Shown: positions 49,548 to 59,832, counted from the first letter of the stretch. The stretch is DNA of 64,000 nt from an uncultured Clostridia bacterium (GCA_947632025.1 CANRNN010000008.1:82831-146830), one strand, 5' to 3'. Notes: generated by a model not told the origin, from the sequence alone. A program made the numbers and translations.

Positions 49548-50717
49548 ATGCTTGCCAAAAAGAAAATATTGCTGAAATTTTTCGCAGCGGTTCTGTCGCT
49601 TTGTATGGCGCTTACATTCACAGCCTGCAACAAAGAGGAGGAAACCTCTACTTCCAGCACGTCCGAGGAGGATCAAACTCCGCCCCGCAAGGTCGGCTAC
49701 ATATTCCACGGCGACGCGGACGACGAGTACAGCTTCGCGGGTCAGATGAGCGCGCAGAGAGTTATGGCTTCCAACCGTTCGAGTATGGATACCTGCTACA
49801 TCGACGGCGTGAGTATCCTCGACTTTGAAAAAGCCGTCAAGAAGCTCGTGGATTACGGCTGCACCGATATCGTCACCTGTAACGACGTCTACTCTAATAT
49901 CCTCAATTCCGTCGCGTCAAAGTATATGAACATAAACTTCATAGGCTACGGCAAGACATCGAGCGGTTCGCCGAACGTCGCGCCGTATACCGAGCAGAGT
50001 TATGAGGGCGCTTACGTCGCGGGAATGGTCGCGGCTTACAATTCCATCACCAGAAAAATAGGCTTTGTGGGCGATTCTAACCTCATTTACCTCAATGCCA
50101 ATATAAACGCCGCGGCTTTAGGAACACAGCTCGTTTTCTCAAACGCGGAGCTTATGACCGTCATAGCCAGCAAGGATAACGAGATTCGTCAGGGCATAGA
50201 CGATCTTATCGCTAAGGGCTGCGACGTTATCGTCTGCTACACCGCCACCGATTACGCCGAGGAGTACTGCCAGCAGCGCGGCATTGAGTTCATAAGCAAC
50301 CTTAATCTTGGCGACCGCGCCGACGAGCTTAACAAAATGATAATGTACTGGTACTGCAAGCGCGACGGCTATTTCCTCTCGCAGTTCAAGGATCTCCGCG
50401 CCGAAAAATGGGCTCCGCTTGAGTACGTCGGCACAATGGCGAACGGCATTGTCACCGTTTCCACCGAGCTTAACGAGGCTAATGCCCAGACTCAGGACAT
50501 AATCGACGCGCTCTGCCAAAAAATAGTAGGCGGCATAAACATTTTCAGCGGACAGCTTATTGACAACGAGGACGTTCCCCGTTACCTGCAAAACGAGGAA
50601 ATGACCGAAAGTCAGGTCTATACCATGGACTGGTACGTCAAGGGCGTTACCATTGTCGGCAATTACCGCAAGCCGCAGAACCAGAGCGCCGAAAATCCCC
50701 TTGAAATAAAGACCTGA
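49548..50717 (+). CDS. BMP-family (Med/PnrA-like) substrate-binding lipoprotein
   Basis: 389 residues from ATG 49548, with AGGGGGTAATAAA upstream. The lipoprotein signal ends at lipobox FTACN. The mature protein follows the BMP pattern: KVGYIFHGDADDEYSFAGQM, INFIGYGKTSSG, SYEGAYVAGMVAAYNSI, KIGFVGDSN, then LIAKGCDVIVCYTA. Family members such as PnrA bind purine nucleosides, but the ligand here is unknown. No ABC transporter ATPase or permease genes adjoin it. A TATAAT at 49458-49463 precedes it without a clear -35. Confidence 0.88.
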   Translation: MLAKKKILLKFFAAVLSLCMALTFTACNKEEETSTSSTSEEDQTPPRKVGYIFHGDADDEYSFAGQMSAQRVMASNRSSMDTCYIDGVSILDFEKAVKKLVDYGCTDIVTCNDVYSNILNSVASKYMNINFIGYGKTSSGSPNVAPYTEQSYEGAYVAGMVAAYNSITRKIGFVGDSNLIYLNANINAAALGTQLVFSNAELMTVIASKDNEIRQGIDDLIAKGCDVIVCYTATDYAEEYCQQRGIEFISNLNLGDRADELNKMIMYWYCKRDGYFLSQFKDLRAEKWAPLEYVGTMANGIVTVSTELNEANAQTQDIIDALCQKIVGGINIFSGQLIDNEDVPRYLQNEEMTESQVYTMDWYVKGVTIVGNYRKPQNQSAENPLEIKT

Positions 50718-50798
50718 AAGCCCGAATAAAACTCAAAAGGCTGACACCGGCAGGAAATTAACGGCTTTTTGAAAATTATCAGACGAAATATAAAAATT

Positions 50799-50836
50799 AA
50801 GATCCCTCATTTCGCGAATGGGGGATCTTTTATTTT
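50799..50836. terminator. Terminator between the convergent BMP and rsmA genes
   Basis: AAGATCCC and GGGATCTT pair around an imperfect inner stem (CATT/AATG), with TTTTATTTTT following on the plus strand. It overlaps the last codons of rsmA. Confidence 0.78.
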
Positions 50837-51693
50837 TCAGAAGCGACCGATCTCGCAAGCGCGAAATATTGCTCCATTGTAAGTTCCTCCGCACGCGCGG
50901 AGGGCTTTATTTTTGATTTTTCGAGAAGTTCCGCAGCCTGCTGCTTTGTAATTTTCAGCTCGTCGGAAAGCGGATTTACAAGCTGCTTTCTGCGTCGGGA
51001 GAATCCCGCGCGTATCACACGGAAAAACGCCTGCTCCTCGTCCTGTCGCAGCGGGCTTTCACGCTTTACGTCAAGCCTTATGACGGCGCTGTCGACATTC
51101 GGAGAGGGCATAAAGCTCCCGCGGTTTACACGGAAAAGTATCCTCGGCTCGCTGTAGTACCTCACGGCATAGGACAGTGCCCCGCATTCCCGCTCGGCGG
51201 GCGCGGCACATATCCGCTCGGCGGCTTCTTTCTGCACCATAACTGTTATCGAGCTTATCGGAAGCCGCTCCTCAAGCAGCTTCATAATAACCGGAGATGT
51301 GATGTAGTACGGAAGATTTGCGCAGACGACGACCTCCTCGCCCGCGAATTTTTCCTCAAATATCCTGTGCAGATCGGCTTTAAGCACGTCCGCGAAAATT
51401 ATCTCGACATTGCCGAAGTCACCGAGCGTTTCCGCGAGAATAGGCTCCAGCCCCTTGTCTATCTCGACGGCGACGACACGTTTGCAGAGTTTCGCAAGTT
51501 CCTTTGTAAGTACTCCCACGCCCGTTCCTATTTCGAGAGCGCAGACATTTTCGTTTCCGCCGCCCATCTGTGCTATTTTCGGGCAGACCGAGGGATTTAT
51601 CAGGAAATTCTGCCCCAGCGATTTCGAGAACGAGAACCCGTGTCTTTCAAAAAGCTCCCGTATAACTCCGATATCGGTAAGCCTCAGATCCAC
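50830..51693 (-). CDS. rsmA: 16S rRNA dimethyladenosine transferase RsmA (KsgA)
   Basis: 287 residues from a GTG at 51693 that directly follows the TAA of the dCMP deaminase gene. It dimethylates A1518 and A1519 of 16S rRNA. Signature: FSFSKSLGQNFLINPSVC, SAM-binding ALEIGTGVGVLTKEL, catalytic NLPYYITSPVIMKLL (near residue 124), and the C-terminal FSRRRKQLVN. Length is typical. The zero-base junction with the upstream gene indicates translational coupling. Confidence 0.95.
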   Translation of the reverse strand: MDLRLTDIGVIRELFERHGFSFSKSLGQNFLINPSVCPKIAQMGGGNENVCALEIGTGVGVLTKELAKLCKRVVAVEIDKGLEPILAETLGDFGNVEIIFADVLKADLHRIFEEKFAGEEVVVCANLPYYITSPVIMKLLEERLPISSITVMVQKEAAERICAAPAERECGALSYAVRYYSEPRILFRVNRGSFMPSPNVDSAVIRLDVKRESPLRQDEEQAFFRVIRAGFSRRRKQLVNPLSDELKITKQQAAELLEKSKIKPSARAEELTMEQYFALARSVASEK

Positions 51694-52182
51694 TTAATAG
51701 CCCTCGCTTCCGGCAAGGCTCTCGTCATTTTCGACCCACGAATCCACGATAAAGACCCTGTATTCGTCCGCGGATTCGCGGACTATCACGCGTTCGATGC
51801 CCGCGTTTATTATAAGGCGCTTGCACATAGAGCAGGGCTCCACCTCGCCGCAGAGTTCTCCTGTTTTAGCGTCCAGACAGGCAAGATACAGCTGCGCTCC
51901 TATCGTATCGCTCCGTGACGCGGAGATTATGCAGTTTGCTTCGGCGTGTACCGAGCGGCACAGTTCGTAGCGCTGACCTCTCGGAACGTTGAGCCGCTCT
52001 CTCGTGCAGCTTCCGAGGTCGGAGCAGTTCACCCGTCCTCTCGGAGCGCCGTTGTATCCCGTTGCGATGATAGAATCGTTCTTGACGATTATCGCGCCGA
52101 AGTTTCGCCGCAGGCAGGTCCCTCTTTCCGCGACAGTCTGCGCGATATCGAGGTAGTAATTTGTTTTGTCAACTCGCCCCAT
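51694..52182 (-). CDS. Deoxycytidylate (dCMP) deaminase, ComEB-like
   Basis: 162 residues. Zinc-dependent deaminase making dUMP for dTMP synthesis. The zinc ligands and catalytic Glu are in RSVHAEANCI (His-Ala-Glu) and VEPCSMCKRLI (Pro-Cys-x-x-Cys). The N-terminal region YYLDIAQTVAERGTCLRRNF and the ATGYNGAPRG segment are typical of dCMP deaminases rather than tRNA or free cytidine deaminases. The start has GGAGG. It is the middle gene of a three-gene unit with a TPR-like gene and rsmA. Confidence 0.9.
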   Translation of the reverse strand: MGRVDKTNYYLDIAQTVAERGTCLRRNFGAIIVKNDSIIATGYNGAPRGRVNCSDLGSCTRERLNVPRGQRYELCRSVHAEANCIISASRSDTIGAQLYLACLDAKTGELCGEVEPCSMCKRLIINAGIERVIVRESADEYRVFIVDSWVENDESLAGSEGY

Positions 52183-52198
52183 AGAAGTCCTCCGAAAG

Positions 52199-52543
52199 TC
52201 ACTTGCGCTTTCTCATCTGACGGGAGATGAACGCTTTGTTCTGAATGGGCTTTGCAGACTTTGCGTCCTCGAAGGAAGCGAGGAATTTCGCGGCGATCTC
52301 GCGCTGTTTCGGCAGGGCTTTATTTTTCTCGCAGTAGGAAAACACCTCCAGAAACGCCTTTCTCGAATCGTTTTTCTTTCCCATATTCGCCAGAAGCTCT
52401 CCGAGAACGCAGGTATATTCTATTGCGGTCTGTTCGTTTCCCGAATTTTTCTCCTCCTCAATAGCCTTGTTAAGGTTTTCGACTGCCTTATCGTAGCTGC
52501 CGAGGTCGATGTACTTTAGAGCCGTTTCAAACATAATATTCAT
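52199..52543 (-). CDS. TPR-like small helical protein
   Basis: 114 residues from ATG 52543, preceded by AGGAGGAAAATTAAAA. The first 80 residues form two to three tetratricopeptide-like helical hairpins (ALKYIDLGSYDKAVENLNKA, AIEYTCVLGELLANMG, SRKAFLEVFSYC), and the C-terminus is basic (NKAFISRQMRKRK). It probably mediates protein contacts; the partner is unknown. It is the first gene of the unit with the deaminase and rsmA, 16 bp before the deaminase ATG. DNA between 52544 and 52638 is AT-rich and lacks another gene. Confidence 0.75.
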   Translation of the reverse strand: MNIMFETALKYIDLGSYDKAVENLNKAIEEEKNSGNEQTAIEYTCVLGELLANMGKKNDSRKAFLEVFSYCEKNKALPKQREIAAKFLASFEDAKSAKPIQNKAFISRQMRKRK

Positions 52544-52638
52544 TTTTAATTTTCCTCCTGAACGTACTGAAGATCAAAAAAATATCCTCTTATAGAATTT
52601 TACCACAAAATCTTCTGTTTGTCAAATATTTTGTTAAA

Positions 52639-52716
52639 TTCGGCGAAAAATATTCATTTTTTTCTAAAATAGAACGGTCTGTTTTGACAACATTTTCCAA
52701 TAAAATATGCTACTAT
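52639..52716 (+). promoter_or_regulatory. Spo0A-type promoter of spoIIE with 21-bp spacer
   Basis: TTGACA (52684-52689) and TACTAT (52711-52716) are separated by 21 bases, not 17. Bacillus spoIIE and spoIIG promoters have this long spacing and need Spo0A. A 0A-box-like TTCGGCGAA lies at 52639-52647, and TTTTGACA at the -35 also resembles the reverse 0A box (TTCGACA). Confidence 0.6.
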
Positions 52717-52750
52717 AGAAAATACCTACAAAAATAAGGGGGAAAATAAA

Positions 52751-55042
52751 ATGGGGGATAAAAAAATCAGGGAAGTCGTAAAGGAAAAATTCTGTTCAAT
52801 CAACTGGGGGGATTTTTTACGCGAAGAGCTGCTGTGGGCAGCGGTAGGATTTTTAATGGAATTTGCGTCCGTGCCGCTTTCGGCGGCTCCTGCGGGCGCG
52901 GCTCTGGCGGCGGGACTTTCGGGGACGAGGTCGCTGTGGGCGCTTATCGGGACAATAGCGGGAGCGCTGTGTTCGGGAAGCTCCGGAATGGCGGTGGGGA
53001 TATCGTCGGCGGCTATCGTGCTTGCGGGGAAGCTGCTTCCCGATATGGGCAAACCCGCTATCCGTGCCGCCGAACGGTTCTTTGCAGCGGGAGCGGCTGT
53101 GTTCTTCTCGCGAATGGCAGCGGTGGAGCTTCCGTCGGAGCTTATGAGGGTCGTCACGGCGGCGCTTGTTTCGGCGGTGTTCGCGGCGTGTCTTAGCCTT
53201 CTTGCGGAGGGGCTGAGGGTGCGGGGCTTTGACATTTCCGACCCGAAAAGAGCCTTTGTCGGCGGGATAACGGTTGCGGGAATATTTTTCGCTCTGGGAG
53301 CGCTCGATTTTCCTTATTTTAATATAGGAAGATTCCTTTTGGGCTTCGGGCTTTTGTGGACAAGCTCACGGCGCGGAGTGCTGTGGTGCGCTGCTTTGGG
53401 AGCTGCGGCAGCGGCAGGATTCTGCGCCGGCTCTCCTCAGGTCGGAGCGGGCGCGGCAATAGTCGTTCTTGCGGCTGTTTCATCGGGAATTTTCGCCGGA
53501 TACGGCAATATCGCCCGCAGCGTCGGGTTTATATTTTTTACCGCAGCAGGTGTTATCATTTCTGATATAGACAGCGGCTCCTGGAGTATGCTTATAGAAG
53601 CCGTTTCGGCAGGAGCAGCGTATTTTGCATTGTCGGTCATTGTCGGAAAGCTCGTACCCGAAGAGAGCATTCCTTCCACCGAGAAGGATTTTTCCGACAG
53701 CGCCGTGGCAATGATGCTGCGCGAGCGGCTTAATTTTGCAGCGGACGCTATTTCCGGCATAGGTTCGGGAATAAACGCCGCCGCGGAAACTCTCGACAAG
53801 AAGTACGCCGTTACTCTCGAAAGCATTCCCGAACGCGCCGCCGAGAGCATTTGCCGCTCCTGCCCGAACAGTATGAATTGCTGGGGCAGGCACTACGACC
53901 TTTTCGAGAGGGAATTTTCGCGCCTTGTTTCGGAGCTTCGCGCGGGAGCCGAACCCGCGTCGCTTATGCTCTCGGCGGAGTGTTCAAATATCTGTCCGAG
54001 CGGTCTGGACGTGGTAAAGGCTGTGGAAACGGAATATTCCCGCTTTCTTACGGCAAAATCCGACGAAAGGCGTATCCGTGAGCTTCGCAGGATATACGTT
54101 GACCAGCTTGCGGGAGTGCGTGATATTCTTAGGGATATGGGACGGCTAAAGCCCGAAATGCTCTCCGAGAACCGCTCCCGCGTTGCCGAAAAGCGCGCCG
54201 AGGAGGTGCTTCGCAGAAACGGCGTGGAGCTGCCGCAGGCTTTTGTCCTCACGGACAAGCGCGGACGTATGCGGCTTGAAGCCTACGGCGCGACCGAGCC
54301 GTCGGTACAGCCCGATTATCTCGGCGCGGTGCTTTCAAGAAGCCTCGGCAAGGAGCTTGCCAAGCCCGAAATATCCGGAAGCTCCGGCAGATACCGTATA
54401 ACCGCCTCGGAAAAAACGGCGCTCTCCGCCAGAATAGGCGCTTATCAGATACCCCGCGGAAGCAACCGAGTGTGCGGCGACTGCTTCGAGAGCTTCACCG
54501 ACCCTATGGGCAGACTGTGCGTTATTCTTTCCGACGGTATGGGAAGCGGCTCGCGGGCAAGGGTGGATTCGGCTATGGTATGCTCGGTATTGTCAAAGCT
54601 GCTTAAGTGCGGGATCTCTCTCAAAGTCGCACTCGAAACCGTAAACACCGTGCTTATGATAAAATCTTCCGACGAGAGCTTCGCGACCATCGACCTTTGC
54701 AGGATAGACCTCAACAGCGGCGAATGCGCTCTTTATAAGGCGGGAGCAGCGACGACATACATAAAATCCTCCGACAAGCTCGTCCGCGCGTCGCTTCCGT
54801 CGCAGCCCGCGGGCGGAGGAGGAAGGCTTTCCGTTCCCGCGCAGAAATTTACCGTAAAAGCGGGCGACGTTATCCTTATGATGACGGACGGCGTGGCTGC
54901 GGACGAAAAATGGCTCTCGCGGGAGCTTTCGGGTCGCTGCGAACCCCGCGAGCTTTCCGAAAGAGTCGCCAAAGCCGCACGCGTTTCAGAATATGCCCGC
55001 GACGACGATATCAGCGTACTCGCTGTAAGCATCATAAAGTGA
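52751..55042 (+). CDS. spoIIE: Stage II sporulation protein E (SpoIIE)
   Basis: 763 residues. A short cytoplasmic N-terminus, about ten hydrophobic helices (about 30-310), a central region with Cys pairs (SICRSCPNSMNCWG), then a PP2C-type phosphatase domain: VCGDCFESF, VILSDGMGSGSRARVDSA, GAATTYIKSSDKL, MMTDGV and the terminal DDDISVLAV. SpoIIE dephosphorylates SpoIIAA to activate sigma-F in the forespore. The start has AAGGGGGAAAATAA. The presence of this gene is good evidence that the organism forms spores or descends from spore-formers. Confidence 0.95.
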   Translation: MGDKKIREVVKEKFCSINWGDFLREELLWAAVGFLMEFASVPLSAAPAGAALAAGLSGTRSLWALIGTIAGALCSGSSGMAVGISSAAIVLAGKLLPDMGKPAIRAAERFFAAGAAVFFSRMAAVELPSELMRVVTAALVSAVFAACLSLLAEGLRVRGFDISDPKRAFVGGITVAGIFFALGALDFPYFNIGRFLLGFGLLWTSSRRGVLWCAALGAAAAAGFCAGSPQVGAGAAIVVLAAVSSGIFAGYGNIARSVGFIFFTAAGVIISDIDSGSWSMLIEAVSAGAAYFALSVIVGKLVPEESIPSTEKDFSDSAVAMMLRERLNFAADAISGIGSGINAAAETLDKKYAVTLESIPERAAESICRSCPNSMNCWGRHYDLFEREFSRLVSELRAGAEPASLMLSAECSNICPSGLDVVKAVETEYSRFLTAKSDERRIRELRRIYVDQLAGVRDILRDMGRLKPEMLSENRSRVAEKRAEEVLRRNGVELPQAFVLTDKRGRMRLEAYGATEPSVQPDYLGAVLSRSLGKELAKPEISGSSGRYRITASEKTALSARIGAYQIPRGSNRVCGDCFESFTDPMGRLCVILSDGMGSGSRARVDSAMVCSVLSKLLKCGISLKVALETVNTVLMIKSSDESFATIDLCRIDLNSGECALYKAGAATTYIKSSDKLVRASLPSQPAGGGGRLSVPAQKFTVKAGDVILMMTDGVAADEKWLSRELSGRCEPRELSERVAKAARVSEYARDDDISVLAVSIIK

Positions 55043-55174
55043 ACTATTTACCCGAAAATACCGCATAACTTAGCAATGTAAACGTTTACAACGCTAAAGT
55101 ATTAAAAATGTTGTGCAAAATGCACAAATACGCTCTGTTGAAATGTCAGAATTCATAAAAAATTTACAAAGCAC

Positions 55175-55203
55175 TTGCAAAAAATAATATAGTATGTTAC
55201 AAT
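55175..55203 (+). promoter_or_regulatory. Promoter of the glycogen operon
   Basis: TTGCAA, 17 bases, TACAAT, about 88 bp before the glgB ATG. The 55043-55174 stretch holds no gene; a TGTAAACGTTTACAA palindrome at about 55078-55092 lies upstream and resembles a CcpA/LacI-family operator (cre). Confidence 0.65.
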
Positions 55204-55291
55204 AGTTATAAAGAATGGAGAAATATGCTTTCCGTTTTTGGTAATTATTCTAAAATTTGAGTGCGTTATGTTACAAGGAGGTAATTCACAA

Positions 55292-57391
55292 ATGGCTATA
55301 GCGATCCCCGAAAAATACAGCGTACCGCTGCATTTGTTCCATCAGGGCGAGAATTCACACGCCTACGAGTTTTTCGGTTCCCATAAAGAAAACGAAAACG
55401 GCAGGGAGGGCGTGGTGTTCAGATGCTGGGCTCCGCACGCCAAGTCTGTAAGCGTCGTGGGCGATTTCAACCATTGGGACAGAACACGTTCCTATATGAG
55501 AAAAATAAGCGACGGCGGTATATGGGAGCTTTTTGTGGAGGGCATAAAGCAGTACGATACTTATAAGTACAGCGTCGAAGCACCCGACGGTCTTATCAAG
55601 CTTAAGGCGGACCCTTACGGCTTCCATATGGAGCTTCGCCCGAACACCGCGACGAAGTTCTACGATATCGAAGGCTATAAGTGGAAAGACTCAAAGTACA
55701 TGGACACTCTTTCCAAAACAAATATCTACGACAGCCCGATAAATATTTATGAGGTGAACGCGGGCTCGTGGAGAAAATTCGGCGATAATTTCTTCAGCTA
55801 CGATATGCTCGCGGACGCTCTTATCCCGTATGTAAAGGATATGGGCTATACACATATCGAGCTTATGCCGATAGGCGAATATCCGTTTGACGGCTCGTGG
55901 GGATATCAGCAGATAGGCTATTACGCACCGACTTCCCGATTCGGTACGCCGCATGATTTTATGTCGTTCGTCGACAGATGCCATCAGGCAGGGATAGGAG
56001 TCATAATCGACTGGGTACCCGCGCATTTCCCGAAAGACGCCGCGGGTCTTTACGAGTGGGACGGAGAGTGCTGCTATGAGTACTCCGACCCGTTCAAGCG
56101 AGAGCATAAAAACTGGGGAACGAGAATCTTCAACTGGGGACTTCCCGAAGTACAGTCCTTCCTCGTTTCCAACGCGAATTACTGGATAGAGAAATATCAC
56201 GTCGATGGTCTGCGTGTCGACGCGGTCGCTTCGATGCTCTACCTCGACTACGACCGCAAGCAGGGCGAGTGGCGTCCCAACAACAAGGGCGGCAAGGAAA
56301 ACCTTGAGGCAATAGCATTTCTGCAGAAGCTCAACGCGGCTGTTTTCAGAGAACACCCGAATATTCTCATGATAGCCGAGGAATCCACGGCGTGGCCTAT
56401 GGTCACAAAGCCCGCCGATATAGGGGGCTTAGGCTTCAACTTCAAGTGGAATATGGGCTGGATGAACGATATGATCCGCTATATGAGTATGGATCCGCTC
56501 GGCAGACCGTATAACCACAACCTCGTCACGTTCTCGTTCTATTACGCTTTTTCCGAGAACTATGTGCTTCCGATAAGCCACGACGAGGTGGTCTACGGAA
56601 AATGCTCGATGCTCGATAAAATGGGCGGTCCGAGAGAATTCCGCTTCCACTCAATGAGAACGTTTTTGGGATATATGATGGCGCACCCCGGCAAGAAACT
56701 GATGTTTATGGGACAGGAATTTGCACAGTATAAAGAGTGGAATTTCCAGTCGGAACTTGACTGGGAGGTAATGGAATTCGAGCCGCACTACAAGTACTGC
56801 GAGTATGTCAAGGCAATAAACAAATTCTATAAGGAAACCCCCGCGCTGTGGGAATGTGATACCTCTTGGGAGGGCTTCCACTGGATCTCGGCGGAGGATA
56901 ACCAGAACTCCGTTATAGCGTTCAGAAGGATCGCCCGCAACAAGGACGAGATTGTCGTGATCTGCAATTTTCAGCCTGTCCGTCACGAGATATACGAGAT
57001 AGGCGTTCCGTATTTCGCGGATTATAAGGAAGTGTTCAATTCCGATGATGTGCGGTTCGGAGGTTCGGGTATCACCAACGGAACAGTCACTGCCCGTGAG
57101 GAGCCTATGCACGACGAACAGTACAGAATAACCCTCGACCTGCCGCCGATGTCGGTAATGTTCTTTAAGCCCATGGATATCCGCGACCCGCACGAGAAAG
57201 TCATGGAGGAAGCGTCAAAGCCCGAAGCCGCCGCTCCCGAAAAGGAAGAGGTCACCGAAGGCTCTGCAAAGAAAGCCGACAATAAGACCGAAAAAAACGA
57301 CAAAACAGATAAGACAGAGCCGAAACCGGATACCGCAAAGGATACCGAAAAAAGCTCCGTGAGTAAAAGCAAGGACAAAAGCGCCGTGTGA
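55292..57391 (+). CDS. glgB: 1,4-alpha-glucan branching enzyme GlgB
   Basis: 699 residues from ATG 55292, with AAGGAGGTAATTCACA upstream. It creates alpha-1,6 branches in glycogen. A CBM48 domain ([20 protein letters not shown], near residues 40-60) precedes the GH13 barrel: the nucleophile Asp in [16 protein letters not shown], acid Glu in [10 protein letters not shown], and the conserved His-Asp in [11 protein letters not shown]. The last 65 residues are a Lys/Glu/Thr-rich low-complexity tail ([19 protein letters not shown]) not usual in the family. First gene of glgB-glgC-glgD. Confidence 0.94.
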   Translation: MAIAIPEKYSVPLHLFHQGENSHAYEFFGSHKENENGREGVVFRCWAPHAKSVSVVGDFNHWDRTRSYMRKISDGGIWELFVEGIKQYDTYKYSVEAPDGLIKLKADPYGFHMELRPNTATKFYDIEGYKWKDSKYMDTLSKTNIYDSPINIYEVNAGSWRKFGDNFFSYDMLADALIPYVKDMGYTHIELMPIGEYPFDGSWGYQQIGYYAPTSRFGTPHDFMSFVDRCHQAGIGVIIDWVPAHFPKDAAGLYEWDGECCYEYSDPFKREHKNWGTRIFNWGLPEVQSFLVSNANYWIEKYHVDGLRVDAVASMLYLDYDRKQGEWRPNNKGGKENLEAIAFLQKLNAAVFREHPNILMIAEESTAWPMVTKPADIGGLGFNFKWNMGWMNDMIRYMSMDPLGRPYNHNLVTFSFYYAFSENYVLPISHDEVVYGKCSMLDKMGGPREFRFHSMRTFLGYMMAHPGKKLMFMGQEFAQYKEWNFQSELDWEVMEFEPHYKYCEYVKAINKFYKETPALWECDTSWEGFHWISAEDNQNSVIAFRRIARNKDEIVVICNFQPVRHEIYEIGVPYFADYKEVFNSDDVRFGGSGITNGTVTAREEPMHDEQYRITLDLPPMSVMFFKPMDIRDPHEKVMEEASKPEAAAPEKEEVTEGSAKKADNKTEKNDKTDKTEPKPDTAKDTEKSSVSKSKDKSAV

Positions 57392-57431
57392 CGCTGAAAT
57401 ATTCGCAAATAAATATACAGGAGGAAACAGT

Positions 57432-58637
57432 ATGAATCACATTAAAAAGGAGTGCGTCGCAATGCTCCTCGCGGGCGGACAGGGAAGCCGTCTGTACGCT
57501 CTTACGCAGGATATGGCGAAGCCCGCCGTGCCGTACGGCGGAAAGTACAGGATCATTGATTTCCCGCTGTCGAACTGCGTAAATTCCGGTATCGACACGG
57601 TCGGAGTACTTACACAGTATCAGCCCATGGTACTTAACGAGTACATCGGAAACGGTCAGCCGTGGGGTCTTGACAGGGCTCACGGAGGAGTACACGTTCT
57701 CCCGCCTTACGAAACAGCCGCAGGCAAGAGCTGGTATTCCGGCACGGCAAACGCCATCTACCAGAATATCAATTTCGTGGACCGCTATAACCCCGAATAT
57801 GTTGTCATTCTTTCGGGCGACCATATCTATAAAATGGATTACGCGAAAATGGTCGATTTCCATAAGGAAAAGAACGCGGACGCCACTATCGCGGTGCTTG
57901 AAGTGCCGTGGGAGGAAGCTCCCCGTTTCGGCATTATGACGGCAACGGAGGACGGCACTATCACGGAATTCGCCGAGAAGCCGAAAGAGCCGAAATCCAA
58001 CCTCGCTTCTATGGGAATATACGTTTTCTCGTGGGCGAAACTAAGACAGTATCTGATAGACAACGAAAACGATACCGAGGCAAGCAAGGACTTCGGTAAG
58101 AATATAATCCCCGCAATGCTCGACAACGGCGAGAAGATGGTCGCTTACCATTTCGACGGTTACTGGAAGGACGTCGGAACGATAGATTCCCTGTGGGAGG
58201 CAAATATGGACGTTCTCGACCCGAACGTTCCGCTCGACCTGCTCGACGACAGCTGGAAGATATATTCGAGAAACCCCGTTATGCCGCCGCATTACGCAGG
58301 TCTTAACAGCAAGATAGAAAACTCTATGATAGCCGAGGGCTGCGAGATAGAGGGCGATATCGACTTCTCCGTTCTTTTCGCGGGCGTCACCGTTGAAGAG
58401 GGCGCTGTGGTAAGAAGCAGCATCATTATGCCGAATACCGTTATCAAGAAGGGCGCGGTCATCGAATACGCCATAGTGGGCGAGGACTGCGTCGTCGGAG
58501 AGGGCGCGCATATCGGCGCAAGCCCCGAAACCGTCGAGGACAAGTCCCAGTGGGGCGTAGCCGTTATCGGACATCATGTAAATGTTTCCGATAAGGCAAT
58601 AGCTCCCCCGAAGGCTATGATCTCCAAGGACATTTGA
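57432..58637 (+). CDS. glgC: Glucose-1-phosphate adenylyltransferase GlgC
   Basis: 401 residues, with CAGGAGGAAACAGT upstream. It makes ADP-glucose for glycogen synthesis. The nucleotide-binding loop is [16 protein letters not shown], followed by [20 protein letters not shown]; the catalytic Asp is in [11 protein letters not shown], and FAEKPKEP is the glucose-1-phosphate region. The C-terminal third is a beta-helix ([20 protein letters not shown]). In Firmicutes the active form is usually a GlgC-GlgD heteromer, and glgD follows 20 bp later. Confidence 0.95.
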   Translation: MNHIKKECVAMLLAGGQGSRLYALTQDMAKPAVPYGGKYRIIDFPLSNCVNSGIDTVGVLTQYQPMVLNEYIGNGQPWGLDRAHGGVHVLPPYETAAGKSWYSGTANAIYQNINFVDRYNPEYVVILSGDHIYKMDYAKMVDFHKEKNADATIAVLEVPWEEAPRFGIMTATEDGTITEFAEKPKEPKSNLASMGIYVFSWAKLRQYLIDNENDTEASKDFGKNIIPAMLDNGEKMVAYHFDGYWKDVGTIDSLWEANMDVLDPNVPLDLLDDSWKIYSRNPVMPPHYAGLNSKIENSMIAEGCEIEGDIDFSVLFAGVTVEEGAVVRSSIIMPNTVIKKGAVIEYAIVGEDCVVGEGAHIGASPETVEDKSQWGVAVIGHHVNVSDKAIAPPKAMISKDI

Positions 58638-58657
58638 TTGAAAGGACGTGTTTTGAT

Positions 58658-59782
58658 ATGGCAAGTATGGCTAATGTACTGGGCTTGATTTTTGCGAATA
58701 TGCACGAGCAGAATCTTCCTGAGCTTACGAAAACAAGAGCAATGGCTTCCGTTCCGTTCGGAAGCAAATACCGTCTTATAGATTTCCCGCTTTCGGGTAT
58801 GGTGAATTCGGGAATAACCCAAGTCGGGATAATCACAAAGCAGAATTATTATTCCCTTATGAATCACCTCGGAATGGGAAGTGAGTGGGATCTCGCACGC
58901 AAGACGGGCGGACTGCATATTCTCCCGCCGTACGGACGCGAGGGAACAAAGATCTACCGCGGTCGGCTTGAGGCTCTGGCGGGAGCATATGAGTTCATTC
59001 GCGAGAGCAACGCCGAATACGTCGTAATGGCGGATTCCAATGTTGTGGCAAATATGGATATGCGTCCTATCGTCGATTTCCACGAGAAAAACGAGGCGGA
59101 TATCACCTGCGTTTACGGAAGAGTAACCTATTCCGAAGAGCGGGCTCTGGCGCAGACCGTTCTGTATGTCGACGCGAACAATACCGTTTACGACGTTCTC
59201 GCAAGACCCGCGATAAGCGGAGAGATGAACGTGGCGCTGAATATCTACGTTATGAAGCGCAAATTCCTTGAGAGCATTATCCGTGAGAGCGAATGCAGAA
59301 GCCTTTACAGCTTTGAAACGGATATTCTCCAGCATAAGCTGCGCGATTATAAGATACTCGGATATAAGTACGACAAGTATTTCGAGATAATTGATTCCAT
59401 GAAAACCTACTACAAGGCTACAATGGATATGATGGACAGAAAGATCTCGCACGAGGTGTTCTCTCTGGAAACGCCGATCTATACGAGAGTACACGATGTA
59501 GCTCCCGCAAAGTACGGCATTGATTGCAGAGTGAAAGGTTCGCTTATCGCGGACGGCTGCCAGATAGAGGGCACGGTCGAAAATTCCATTCTGTTCAGAA
59601 GCGTCAAGGTCGGCAAGGGCGCGGTCGTCAAGAACTGCATAGTAATGGCGAACACCGTTATCGAGGAGAACGCAATGTTTACCGACGCGGTCGCTGATAA
59701 GGACGTAACTATCGGCAAGGACAGAGCTATATCCGGTTCGGCGGATTTCCCTGTGTTCATTACCAAAGGCGCGACGGTCTGA
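58658..59782 (+). CDS. glgD: ADP-glucose pyrophosphorylase regulatory subunit GlgD
   Basis: 374 residues from ATG 58658 (GAAAGGACGTG upstream). It is a GlgC paralogue: VPFGSKYRLIDFPLSGMVNS and LHILPPYGREGTKIYRGRLE are conserved, but the GGxGxRL nucleotide loop at the N-terminus is replaced by LGLIFANMHEQNLPEL, the hallmark of GlgD, which has little or no catalytic activity alone. The catalytic Asp region reads VMADSNVVANMD. It forms a heteromer with GlgC. No glycogen synthase or phosphorylase gene follows within the window. Confidence 0.92.
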   Translation: MASMANVLGLIFANMHEQNLPELTKTRAMASVPFGSKYRLIDFPLSGMVNSGITQVGIITKQNYYSLMNHLGMGSEWDLARKTGGLHILPPYGREGTKIYRGRLEALAGAYEFIRESNAEYVVMADSNVVANMDMRPIVDFHEKNEADITCVYGRVTYSEERALAQTVLYVDANNTVYDVLARPAISGEMNVALNIYVMKRKFLESIIRESECRSLYSFETDILQHKLRDYKILGYKYDKYFEIIDSMKTYYKATMDMMDRKISHEVFSLETPIYTRVHDVAPAKYGIDCRVKGSLIADGCQIEGTVENSILFRSVKVGKGAVVKNCIVMANTVIEENAMFTDAVADKDVTIGKDRAISGSADFPVFITKGATV

Positions 59783-59799
59783 CCCCGCAAAATATCACG

Positions 59800-59832
59800 A
59801 ACGCTCCCTTTCGAGGGAGCGTTTTATTTTTT
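59800..59832 (+). terminator. Terminator of the glg operon
   Basis: The 9-bp stem AACGCTCCC/GGGAGCGTT is followed by TTATTTTTT, 18 bp after glgD. Confidence 0.88.
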
